Source of the DNA: JAIRVZ01 sp031553415
GTDB taxonomy: Bacteria > Bacteroidota > Bacteroidia > Bacteroidales > Azobacteroidaceae
Direction of reading: 5' to 3'
Assembly (NCBI GenBank): GCA_031553415.1
Contig: JAVBLO010000046.1
Span: forward strand, 62,001-126,000
DNA: 64,000 bases
In this document: positions 27,376-35,122 of the stretch, one piece after another
Layout: each line of letters opens with the position of its first letter
Numbering within the stretch: position 1 is the stretch's first letter
Program-made: the position numbers and the translations under genes
The notes under the pieces: model-generated
The model's database searches: none
The model's input: the letters and a program-made list of their open reading frames with translations, nothing else
What the model was told of the DNA's origin: nothing

Positions 27376-28044
27376 ATGGCAAAATATAATAAGATTCAAG
27401 TTATTTCAACAATGAAAGAAACAGGAATGGTTCCTGTTTTTTATCATTCAGATATTGAGACTGCCAAACAAGTAGTGAAAGCTTGTTATGAAGGTGGTGT
27501 TCGCGCTTTCGAGTTTACTAATAGAGGTGACTTCGCTCAGGAAGTATTTGCAGAATTAGTGAAATTTGCATCAAAAGAATGTCCCGGAATGATTCTCGGA
27601 ATCGGTTCTATTGTAGATCCCGGAACAGCTTCGCTTTATATTCAATCAGGCGCTAATTTCATCGTTGGACCACTGTTCAACCCGGAAATTGCAAAAATTG
27701 CCAACCGCCGTTTAATTCCTTATACTCCCGGATGTGGTTCCGTATCGGAAGTTGGTTTTGCCCAGGAATTAGGTTGCGATATTTGCAAAGTATTCCCCGG
27801 TGATGTATTAGGGCCTAATTTCGTGAAAGGGTTGAAAGCTCCGATGCCTTGGTCTATGCTGATGGTTACAGGAGGTGTAAAACCTGAAGAAGCCAACCTG
27901 AAATCCTGGTTCGATGCAGGTGTAACCTGTGTCGGGATGGGTTCCAATCTCTTCCCTGCTGATGTGATTGCTGCAAAAGATTGGGGCAAAATCACTCAGA
28001 TGTGTAAAGACGCTTTTGCAATCATAAACAAAATTCGTAAATAA
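27376..28044 (+). CDS. kdgA: KDPG / 4-hydroxy-2-oxoglutarate aldolase
   Basis: The protein is 222 residues, a class I aldolase of the KDPG/KHG family. The Schiff-base Lys138 lies in CDICKVFPGDVLG, the catalytic Glu in GVRAFEFTNRG, and phosphate-binding glycines in VTGGVKPEE and GVGMGS-like CVGMGSNLF. It splits KDPG to pyruvate and glyceraldehyde 3-phosphate, the final step of the hexuronate route in this operon. Confidence 0.93.
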   Translation: MAKYNKIQVISTMKETGMVPVFYHSDIETAKQVVKACYEGGVRAFEFTNRGDFAQEVFAELVKFASKECPGMILGIGSIVDPGTASLYIQSGANFIVGPLFNPEIAKIANRRLIPYTPGCGSVSEVGFAQELGCDICKVFPGDVLGPNFVKGLKAPMPWSMLMVTGGVKPEEANLKSWFDAGVTCVGMGSNLFPADVIAAKDWGKITQMCKDAFAIINKIRK

Positions 28045-28118
28045 AATTAAGAGTTAAAAGTTAAGAGTTGGCTTACACACAGTTTTTAATTCTTAACTCT
28101 TAATTCTTAACTCTTAAC
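28045..28118. repeat. Intergenic heptamer-arm hairpin with GGCTTACACACA loop (kdgA / MFS spacer)
   Basis: AGTTAAA/AGTTAAG arms (left 28047-28069, right about 28086-28118). The loop has TTGGCTTACACACAGTTTT (from 28068). Confidence 0.9.
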
Positions 28119-28129
28119 TAAAAAGTATC

Positions 28130-29644
28130 ATGAATAAACAAAAAATCGGAAATTACAGATGGCTTATCTGTACATTGCTTTTGTTCTCTACGACCATTAA
28201 CTACATGGATCGTAATGTGATTGGATTTCTTAAAGACTACTTCTGTTCTCCTGAAGGATTCGGATGGTCTTCTTCGGATTTCTCCAATTTAACTTCTATT
28301 TTCACCTTGTTTTATGCAGGATTTACTTTGGTTGCCGGTTGGATTATCGACAAAATCGGAACTAAAATCGGATTGGCTGCTTCATTGGTATTGTGGTCTG
28401 TTACCGGTATACTGAGCGCTTTCATGGGAAAAACCGTAGTGGGACATTGTATTGCCCGTAGCCTTTTCGGAGCCGGAGAATCCGGAAACTTCCCTGCATC
28501 TATTAAAACCGTAGCTGAATGGTTCCCTAAAAAAGAACGGGCGTTAGCTACCGGTATTTTCAATGCAGGATCCAATATCGGAGCCATGATTTGTGCTATT
28601 TTCGTTCCTTGGGCATTGTTGACCTGGGGCGGAGGTAAAGAATTTTTAGGCCAGTTCCATGGCTGGCAAATGGCATTTATCATCACAGGTTTGGTTGGTT
28701 TTGTATGGTTAATATTCTGGGGAATATTTTATAATTCTCCTAAAAAAATGCTTGAAAAAGGAAAAATCACTCAATCTGAATATGACCATATCCATAGTGA
28801 TAAAGATGAAACTCCTGCATTAGAGGCAGAAGAAGACAAAGCGAAAAAAGTATCCTGGTTCAAAATGCTTACCTACAAACAAACATGGTCGTTTGTTGTC
28901 GGTAAATTCATGACTGATGGTGTTTGGTGGTTCTTGTTGTTCTGGTTGCCGACTTATGTAAAACAACAGTTCTGTACCGATATGACTCCTGAAGCTACTG
29001 CCCATACTGTTATGATAACAAACTTCATCGTGTTTGGTATTGCTATCATCGGTTCTGTTTATGGAGGTTCAATCCCGATGACTTTTATGAATAAAGGTTG
29101 GGAAACATATAAGGCTCGTATGACTGCGATGCTGATTATCGCATGCGCTCCGTTGGTTTTGTTAAGTACACAATATATGGCAGGTTTAGGTATTGTTGCT
29201 GCAATAGCAGTAATCAGTATCGGAGGCGCCGCCCACCAGGCATGGTCTGCCAACTTATTTACCACAGTTTCCGATATGTTCCCTAAAAAAACGGTAGGTT
29301 CTGTAACCGGTATCGGCGCTGCTGCCGGAGGTTTAGGTGGTGTATTGGTACAAAAATTGGCCGGAGGTTTGGAAGACCATTTCAGGATGATTGGCGTTGC
29401 AGCTGCTAAAGCGCAAGGTTTTATCCAGGAAACTGCAGCTATTCCTCTTGACAAAATAAAAATCGACAACTTGCAAACTGTTTTGGTAGATCCTTCCATG
29501 ATGGATTCGGCAAAAAACCTGATTTCTTCAAATATATCCACTGCATACGGCATCATGTTTGCTGTTTGTGCCGGCGCTTATCTGATCGCATGGTTTATCA
29601 TGAAGATGTTGGTTCCGAAACACAGCCCGATAACTGATATGTAA
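28130..29644 (+). CDS. MFS hexuronate transporter (anion:cation symporter family)
   Basis: The protein is 504 residues with about 12 hydrophobic segments. The N-terminal motif NYMDRNVIGFLKDYF and the loop GWIIDKIGTKIG are typical of the ACS family that includes ExuT. A charged cytoplasmic loop (about 215-245, KDETPALEAEEDKAKK) separates the two halves. It probably imports galacturonate or glucuronate with protons across the inner membrane. The long last periplasmic region (about 420-475) makes it longer than E. coli ExuT. It lies between kdgA and uxaB. Confidence 0.85.
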   Translation: MNKQKIGNYRWLICTLLLFSTTINYMDRNVIGFLKDYFCSPEGFGWSSSDFSNLTSIFTLFYAGFTLVAGWIIDKIGTKIGLAASLVLWSVTGILSAFMGKTVVGHCIARSLFGAGESGNFPASIKTVAEWFPKKERALATGIFNAGSNIGAMICAIFVPWALLTWGGGKEFLGQFHGWQMAFIITGLVGFVWLIFWGIFYNSPKKMLEKGKITQSEYDHIHSDKDETPALEAEEDKAKKVSWFKMLTYKQTWSFVVGKFMTDGVWWFLLFWLPTYVKQQFCTDMTPEATAHTVMITNFIVFGIAIIGSVYGGSIPMTFMNKGWETYKARMTAMLIIACAPLVLLSTQYMAGLGIVAAIAVISIGGAAHQAWSANLFTTVSDMFPKKTVGSVTGIGAAAGGLGGVLVQKLAGGLEDHFRMIGVAAAKAQGFIQETAAIPLDKIKIDNLQTVLVDPSMMDSAKNLISSNISTAYGIMFAVCAGAYLIAWFIMKMLVPKHSPITDM

Positions 29645-29654
29645 TATTAATGTA

Positions 29655-29759
29655 TTTTGAAACACATAGGCACATAGAACACATAGTCATTCATATAGAA
29701 AATAATTATAAAAACTATGTGAAATCTCTATGTGTTCTATGTGCCTATGTGTTTCAAAA
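29655..29759. repeat. Perfect 32-bp inverted repeat with CACATAG units (MFS / uxaB spacer)
   Basis: 29655-29686 and 29728-29759 are exact inverted copies of 32 bp (starting TTTTGAAACACATAGG and ending CCTATGTGTTTCAAAA), with a 41-base loop. Each arm holds three CACATAG heptamers separated by 1-2 bases. Same position and size as the other spacers but an unrelated arm sequence. Confidence 0.95.
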
Positions 29760-29775
29760 AATAAATCATATTTAA

Positions 29776-31209
29776 ATGAAAGAGTTGAACAAACAAACAG
29801 TGAACAAACCGGCGATTCCGGTTAAAATTCTTCAATTTGGGGAAGGTAATTTTCTACGTGCATTCGTAGACTGGATGATACACAAGGCTAACGAAGCCGG
29901 AGTAATGAATCATGGTGTAGTGGCCGTACAGCCTATTGCTCAGGGGATGGCTGATATGTTGAGAAAACAAGATTGTATGTATCATGTTTACCTTGAAGGC
30001 ATTAAAGATAAAAAAGCGGTAAAGGAAGTTACTTTGGTGAAAAGCATCGTTGATGCAATGAATCCTTATGATGAATATCAGGCTTACGAACAATTATTTT
30101 TAAGTCCGGAACTGGAAATGATTATTTCCAATACAACAGAAGCCGGTATCAGGTATGAAGAAGGTGACGATTTGAAAGCTTGTCCCCCGAAATCATATCC
30201 TGCAAAAATGACTGCATTGCTTCTTAAACGATTCCAGAAATTCAATGGAGCTGCTGATAAAGGCTTATTGGTTATTTGCTGCGAATTGATTGAAGATAAC
30301 GGTTCTACTTTGCGTGAATATGTAATCAAACATGCTGAGCACAACAACCTGAGTACAGATTTCATCAACTGGATAAAAACTTCTTGTCATTTCTACGATA
30401 CTTTGGTTGACCGTATTGTGCCGGGATTCCCACGTGAAACTATTAACGAAATCAAAGCTGAAATCGGTTTCGATGATAATTTGGTTGTTAAAGGCGAATA
30501 TTTCCATGTTTGGGCAATTGGAGGAGACCCTGTTATCAAACAAAAGTTACCCTTAGATAAAGCCGGATTGAATGTATTGTTCATGGATGATATCCGTCCT
30601 TTCCGGGCTAAAAAAGTACGTATACTGAATGGCGCTCACACAGCCATGGTACAGGTTGCTATGCAATTAGGTTGTGAAACTGTAATGGATGCCTTCAATA
30701 ATCCTTTGGTTGAAAAATATATCAATACTATGGTTGATTCGGAAGTGCTTCCCGGTATTGGTGAAGACATGACAGAATTAAGGGTTTTTGCTGCCAAGAT
30801 TCTCGAACGCTTCTACAATCCATATATCAAACATTACCTGAAAGATATTTCCTTGAATTCTTTGTCCAAATGGGAAGCTCGCGACTGGCCGACTGTGTGC
30901 GATAACAGTAAAAAATTGGGTAAATTTGCCAAATTGACAACTTTCTCTTTTGCTTCATTATTGGTAATGTATAGCGGAAAATCAGAAGCTAAAACTTTTG
31001 TACCTAACGATACCCCTGAATTTGTTGAATTTATCCAGAAAACTTTTGATGCAAACAATATTGAAGGTTGGGTCAATGGTATTGTAAACAACAAACAAAT
31101 CTGGAAAGAAAACTTCTCTTCAGTTTCCGGATTCACCGATGCTGTTGTTGCTGATGTGAAAATAATTCTGAATAAAGGGATGAAAGCGGCACTTGAAAGT
31201 CTAATTTAA
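29776..31209 (+). CDS. uxaB: Tagaturonate reductase (altronate oxidoreductase)
   Basis: The protein is 477 residues and belongs to the mannitol dehydrogenase/UxaB family. The N-terminal Rossmann start is ILQFGEGNFLRAFVDWMI; the catalytic helix contains FRAKKVRILNGAHTAM, with the Lys and His expected for polyol-type dehydrogenases. It reduces tagaturonate to altronate with NADH. UxaB is preferred over UxuB by the ILQFGEGNFLRAF start and by co-location with UxaA. Confidence 0.92.
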   Translation: MKELNKQTVNKPAIPVKILQFGEGNFLRAFVDWMIHKANEAGVMNHGVVAVQPIAQGMADMLRKQDCMYHVYLEGIKDKKAVKEVTLVKSIVDAMNPYDEYQAYEQLFLSPELEMIISNTTEAGIRYEEGDDLKACPPKSYPAKMTALLLKRFQKFNGAADKGLLVICCELIEDNGSTLREYVIKHAEHNNLSTDFINWIKTSCHFYDTLVDRIVPGFPRETINEIKAEIGFDDNLVVKGEYFHVWAIGGDPVIKQKLPLDKAGLNVLFMDDIRPFRAKKVRILNGAHTAMVQVAMQLGCETVMDAFNNPLVEKYINTMVDSEVLPGIGEDMTELRVFAAKILERFYNPYIKHYLKDISLNSLSKWEARDWPTVCDNSKKLGKFAKLTTFSFASLLVMYSGKSEAKTFVPNDTPEFVEFIQKTFDANNIEGWVNGIVNNKQIWKENFSSVSGFTDAVVADVKIILNKGMKAALESLI

Positions 31210-31219
31210 TATTATTGCA

Positions 31220-31306
31220 GTTAAGAGTTAAGAATTAAGAGTTAAGAGTTGGCTTACGCAACACTGTAATTTTTAATTCTTAACTTTTAACTCTTAATTC
31301 TTAACT
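31220..31306. repeat. Intergenic heptamer-arm hairpin with GGCTTACGCAAC loop (uxaB / HIT spacer)
   Basis: AGTTAAG/AATTAAG arms (31220-31250 and about 31270-31306). The loop contains TTGGCTTACGCAACACTG (from 31250). Confidence 0.9.
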
Positions 31307-31310
31307 TAAA

Positions 31311-31724
31311 ATGGAAAACTGTTTATATTGTCAGAGAAACCAAATGCAAAAAGATTTGATGATCGAGATTTGCGATTTGAGCGTTTCAACAGTGTTTTTG
31401 TTCAAGGAACAAACATACAAAGGAAGATGTGTGGTAGCCTATAAAGACCACAATGTAGAACTTTTTGAATTGAATGATGCTGATTTGTTGGCATTTATGA
31501 AAGATGTAAACAAAGTTGCCAAAGCAATTAAAAAAGCATTCAATCCCGAAAAAATCAATTATGGAGCTTATTCCGATAAATTAAAACATCTTCACATACA
31601 TTTGGCTCCTAAATATGTTGATGGCCCGGATTTTGGAGGAACATTCACAATGAATCCACAAAAAGTTTATTTGACGGATGCCGGATATAATGAGATGATT
31701 GAAAAAATTAAGAAAGAATTGTAA
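31311..31724 (+). CDS. HIT family protein inside the uronate operon
   Basis: The protein is 137 residues. The histidine triad is H93-L-H95-I-H97 in KLKHLHIHLAPK, typical of HIT nucleotide hydrolases and transferases. The N-terminus has a CLYC pair (C4, C7), as in zinc-binding HIT proteins. Family members cleave nucleoside phosphoramidates or dinucleotide polyphosphates; the substrate here is unknown. It sits between uxaB and uxaA, which is unusual. Confidence 0.85.
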   Translation: MENCLYCQRNQMQKDLMIEICDLSVSTVFLFKEQTYKGRCVVAYKDHNVELFELNDADLLAFMKDVNKVAKAIKKAFNPEKINYGAYSDKLKHLHIHLAPKYVDGPDFGGTFTMNPQKVYLTDAGYNEMIEKIKKEL

Positions 31725-31800
31725 AGTTAAGAGTTAAGAATTAAGAGTTGCAAGTAATGCAACAAATAAACTCTTAACTCTTAACTCTTAATTTTTAACT
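31724..31800. repeat. Intergenic heptamer-arm hairpin (HIT / uxaA spacer)
   Basis: AGTTAAG/AATTAAG arms (31725-31750 and about 31770-31800). The loop is TTGCAAGTAATGCAACAAAT, with its own small TTGCA/TGCAA dyad instead of the GGCTTACGCACA motif. Confidence 0.88.
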
Positions 31801-31808
31801 CAAAAAAC

Positions 31809-33296
31809 ATGAAACGCTATTTAAAAATAAACCCTGCCGATAATGTATGTGTAGCTTTGGATGTCCTCAATGCCGGAGAAGTTCTTGATATTGATGGTGT
31901 TAAGATAACAATGCTTGATACTGTCGAAAACGGGCATAAATTTGCAATTGAAAGTATTGCGGAAGGAAAAGACGTCCTTAAATACGGCTATCCTATCGGG
32001 CATGCTATTGCCGATATCAAAAAAGGTCAGCATGTACATACGCATAATGTGAAAACCAATTTGCATGATAACCTGCAATATGCTTACCATCCGGTTCAAT
32101 CGATATTGAATATCCCGAAAAGCGATATCAAAATCAAGGCTTATAAGAGATATGACGGCAATGTCGGAATCCGCAACGAACTGTGGATTGTTCCCACTGT
32201 CGGTTGTGTGAACGGACAAGCCCAGGTAATTGTTGACCGTGTGAAAAAAGAATTGGATGTCAAACATATTGATGATATCCGGGTGTTTACTCATAATTAC
32301 GGATGTTCGCAATTAGGGGATGACCATCTCAATACACAGAAAGCACTGGCAGCTTTGGCCAAACATCCGAATGCCGGTGGTGTCTTGGTTTTAAGCTTGG
32401 GTTGTGAAAATAACCAGCAAGCTGATTTCAAAGTGGTTATGGACAAATGGGATGAAAGCCGTGTCCGTTTCCTTATTTCCCAGGAAGTAGAAGACGAAGT
32501 TGAAACTGGTTTCCAACTGATGAAAGAGTTGGTAGAACGGATGAAACAGGATAAGCGTGAAGAACTTCCCCTTTCTACACTCAAAGTTGGTTTAAAATGT
32601 GGTGGTAGCGACGGATTTTCCGGTATTACTGCCAATCCGTTAGTTGGCCGTTTCTCAGACTGGTTGATCGCACAGGGTGGAACAACTATCCTGACTGAAG
32701 TTCCTGAAATGTTCGGCGCCGAGACTATCCTCATGGATAGGGCGATTAATAAGGATGTATTCAACCACACGGTGGGCTTGATAAACAATTTCAAAGAATA
32801 TTTCCGCAAATTCGACCAGCCGATTTACGAAAATCCTTCTCCCGGAAACAAAAAAGGAGGAATCACTACACTGGAAGATAAATCGTTGGGTTGTACACAA
32901 AAAGGTGGAGCCGCAGAAGTTGTCGATGTATTAGATTACACAGAACCAGTTAAAAATCATGGATTGAACTTATTGAATGCTCCCGGAAACGATCTGGTTG
33001 CTGCCTCTTCGCTGGCTCTTTCCGGTTGCCAGTTGGTATTGTTTACAACAGGCCGTGGAACTCCGTTCGGAAGTTTTGTCCCGACAATGAAAATCTCTAC
33101 CAATTCAAAATTGTATAATTTCAAAAAGAACTGGATAGATTTCAATGCCGGCACTTTACTCGAAGATGAAAGTATGGATGAAGTTTTGAAACGCTTCATC
33201 GACTTCACCATAGAAGTTGTAAACGGCAAACATCTGAAACACGAAGAATCCGGATTCAAAGAAATTGCTATTTTCAAAACCGGGGTAACCTTATAA
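31809..33296 (+). CDS. uxaA: Altronate dehydratase
   Basis: The protein is 495 residues, the full UxaA length. The N-terminal SAF domain (about 10-85) is followed by the altronase domain: GNVGIRNELWIVPTVGCVNG, GCSQLGDDHLNTQKAL, LGLKCGGSDGFSGITANPL-like LKCGGSDGFSGITANPL and TTGRGTPFGSFVPTMKISTN. It dehydrates D-altronate to 2-keto-3-deoxygluconate and is iron-dependent in the family. It is the last gene of the plus-strand uronate run. Confidence 0.94.
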   Translation: MKRYLKINPADNVCVALDVLNAGEVLDIDGVKITMLDTVENGHKFAIESIAEGKDVLKYGYPIGHAIADIKKGQHVHTHNVKTNLHDNLQYAYHPVQSILNIPKSDIKIKAYKRYDGNVGIRNELWIVPTVGCVNGQAQVIVDRVKKELDVKHIDDIRVFTHNYGCSQLGDDHLNTQKALAALAKHPNAGGVLVLSLGCENNQQADFKVVMDKWDESRVRFLISQEVEDEVETGFQLMKELVERMKQDKREELPLSTLKVGLKCGGSDGFSGITANPLVGRFSDWLIAQGGTTILTEVPEMFGAETILMDRAINKDVFNHTVGLINNFKEYFRKFDQPIYENPSPGNKKGGITTLEDKSLGCTQKGGAAEVVDVLDYTEPVKNHGLNLLNAPGNDLVAASSLALSGCQLVLFTTGRGTPFGSFVPTMKISTNSKLYNFKKNWIDFNAGTLLEDESMDEVLKRFIDFTIEVVNGKHLKHEESGFKEIAIFKTGVTL

Positions 33297-33376
33297 GTAA
33301 GAATTAAGAGTTAAGAATTAAGAGTTGGCTTTCGCACGATAAAATAACTCTTAATTCTTAACTCTTAATTCTTAAC
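33297..33376. repeat. Heptamer-arm hairpin between convergent genes (GGCTTTCGCACG loop)
   Basis: Nearly perfect 31-base arms of AATTAAG/AGTTAAG (33297-33327 and 33346-33376). The loop is GGCTTTCGCACGATAAAA. It separates uxaA from the convergent gamma carbonic anhydrase gene, so it could also act as a bidirectional terminator. Confidence 0.9.
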
Positions 33377-33377
33377 T

Positions 33378-33890
33378 TCATTTATACCAATCTGAGTACA
33401 TCAAATAATTCCGGGCTATCTTCTGGTTGATTTCTTTAGATTGTCCGGGGTCTACTTTTTTCACAAATTTAGCAGGTGTTCCTGCATAAATAGAGCCTGG
33501 TTCAACTTTTGTCCCGCTTAATACAACAGAACCGGCAGCTATTATTGCTCCCTCTCCTATTACGGCATGGTCTAAAACTACAGAACCTATGCCTATCAAT
33601 GATCCATTTTCGATTTTAGCGCCGTGTATGGTTACATTATGACCGATTGAAACATCATCGCCAATGATGGCCACCGATTTTTCGTATAAAGTATGAATAA
33701 CGCTACCATCCTGGATATTAACCCGGTTACCAATCCGGATGGAGTTTACATCTCCCCTTAATACAGCGTTGTACCAAATGCTGCAATCATCACCGATAAC
33801 TACATCACCGATAATTGTTGCATTTTCTGCCAGGAAAACATTTTTCCCTATTTCCGGGGTAAATCCCCTTACTGATTTTATAAGTGCCAT
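33378..33890 (-). CDS. Gamma carbonic anhydrase-like protein
   Basis: The protein is 170 residues, a left-handed beta-helix of hexapeptide repeats (VFLAENATIIGDVVIGDDCS and so on). The three metal-type histidines are present: one in DGSVIHTLYEK and two in SIGHNVTIHGA, with the 5-residue spacing of Cam-type enzymes. Family members are trimers with zinc or iron at the interface. Many YrdA/PaaY-like relatives have no confirmed carbonic anhydrase activity, so the reaction is uncertain. Confidence 0.85.
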   Translation of the reverse strand: MALIKSVRGFTPEIGKNVFLAENATIIGDVVIGDDCSIWYNAVLRGDVNSIRIGNRVNIQDGSVIHTLYEKSVAIIGDDVSIGHNVTIHGAKIENGSLIGIGSVVLDHAVIGEGAIIAAGSVVLSGTKVEPGSIYAGTPAKFVKKVDPGQSKEINQKIARNYLMYSDWYK

Positions 33891-33937
33891 TGCAATTAGA
33901 TTTTTGATTTAAATAAAATCATTCTCAATATCTAACA

Positions 33938-33968
33938 CAAAAGTAGGATGAAAGTTTTGAAAGCCAAA
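33938..33968 (-). promoter_or_regulatory. Bacteroidota-type promoter for the gamma carbonic anhydrase gene
   Basis: On the minus strand, TTTG (33968-33965), exactly 19 bases, then TACTTTTG (33945-33938), 47 bp upstream of the ATG at 33890. This is a full match to the consensus. Confidence 0.7.
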
Positions 33969-34001
33969 AAAATAAATACCAGTTCTTTGAAATAGAGTCT
34001 T

Positions 34002-35012
34002 TCAACTCTTAACTAACACTCCGGTATCTGCGAGTCTGGCATATTTCCCACGGATACATCCTTTTTCATCAATCAGATAAATAGTGGGAGTGGCTGCAAC
34101 TCCATAATTTCTGAAATTATCACCTTCAAAGCCTTTGTAATCACAACACTTTTCTTCCCAAGGAAACCCCTTTGAATGGAATTCGAAAACCGATTCATCG
34201 GTATCGGCAGATATGCTGATTATTCTAATGCCTTTCTTTTTTAATGTAGGGTAATTACTAACCAATTGACTCATCTCGTTTTCACAATTATGACATCCTG
34301 ATTCATAAAATATTAATAATGTCTGAGTCATTGCCGCCTGCCTGTTTTTTAACCCTGTAATTTCGGGAGCTTGCTTCCCAATCAATTTAGATGCAGTCGC
34401 TAATCGTGATGCAATTTCACTATGCTGACCGTCAGGAATATCCAGACCTATGCTGTAGGCTGCTATACTTTCAGCTGCTTGTTCGAGTCCGTATTGTTCG
34501 AAAAACTCTATCAAGTCTTTTCCTAATGCAGCGGCTGTTTGAGGGTGTGCGGTATAAGTCCGATTTAATACTTTTTTGGCAACAGGGACAAAAACGGATG
34601 CGAATTCATTCGGATTTCCTGTCACTCGTGCATAAAACCCGATCCACTGTTGTACATATTCTTTCCATAAACCGGAATGATACAAGTTTTCGAATGATAA
34701 GGTATCATTGATGTACGATTTCGCAGCATTAAAAGTTTCTTCAGAATTGATTTGGCTGATGTTGTTGAAATGTTGTTGAATTTCTTGAAATTCGGATGAT
34801 AAGGAAATTAATGTAACACTTCCCGTGTAGTCACCTAAATTGATTTGAAGTATTCCTTTTTCATCAAGAGTTGTAACTCCAAACTGTATTGTGTCTTTCC
34901 CGTTATAACCAACAATCGAATAGTTGTAGGATATTTTTTTATTATTTTGAGCAAATAACAGTGAAATACTACAAATAACAAAAAACAGAAAAATGATTGA
35001 GTTTTTCCTCAT
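34002..35012 (-). CDS. Exported thioredoxin-fold (TlpA-like) protein
   Basis: The start is taken as the ATG at 35012 (336 residues), because it opens a clear signal peptide, MRKNSIIFLFFVICSISLLF; a TTG 57 bases upstream gives a longer, unlikely N-terminus. The C-terminal about 130 residues form an AhpC/TlpA-type domain with redox motif CHNC (FYESGCHNCENEM) and the cis-Pro segment GVAATPTIYLID. The N-terminal 190 residues are mostly helical, as in the long Bacteroidetes TlpA-like proteins. It probably reduces or shuffles periplasmic disulfides. It lies 110 bp downstream of the exported-protein operon, whose repeat domains contain paired Cys. Confidence 0.75.
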   Translation of the reverse strand: MRKNSIIFLFFVICSISLLFAQNNKKISYNYSIVGYNGKDTIQFGVTTLDEKGILQINLGDYTGSVTLISLSSEFQEIQQHFNNISQINSEETFNAAKSYINDTLSFENLYHSGLWKEYVQQWIGFYARVTGNPNEFASVFVPVAKKVLNRTYTAHPQTAAALGKDLIEFFEQYGLEQAAESIAAYSIGLDIPDGQHSEIASRLATASKLIGKQAPEITGLKNRQAAMTQTLLIFYESGCHNCENEMSQLVSNYPTLKKKGIRIISISADTDESVFEFHSKGFPWEEKCCDYKGFEGDNFRNYGVAATPTIYLIDEKGCIRGKYARLADTGVLVKS

Positions 35013-35072
35013 AATTTGCCGGTAAAAAATGCGCAAACCGCTTTTGAATATAACTTTCAATTGATTCAAGTT

Positions 35073-35100
35073 CCCGCCACCGAAACCAACCGATGACGGG
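35073..35100 (-). terminator. Hairpin after the exported-protein operon
   Basis: In the minus-strand transcript, CCCGUCAUCG pairs with CGGUGGCGGG as a 10-bp stem (three G-U pairs) with loop GUUGGUUU. It lies 22 bp after the 1035-residue gene. There is no following U-run, so the terminator call is tentative. Confidence 0.45.
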
Positions 35101-35122
35101 AGAAATTTAAGTATTTTAGTAT

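Noticed and set aside
26201..33376. Regularly spaced AT-rich repeats read as a CRISPR array
   Set aside because: The repeats are inverted, differ in sequence between sites and are separated by whole genes; there are no uniform spacers and no cas genes.
23529..33376. Heptamer hairpins read simply as intrinsic terminators
   Set aside because: They lie between co-directional genes of one pathway and lack GC-rich stems with a terminal T-run, so termination alone would break up the operon.
34002..35069. TTG start at 35069 for the thioredoxin-fold protein
   Set aside because: The ATG at 35012 begins a textbook signal peptide; the longer form would bury it. The same reasoning applies to TTG starts rejected at 5832, 15116, 52980, 60585 and 61790.
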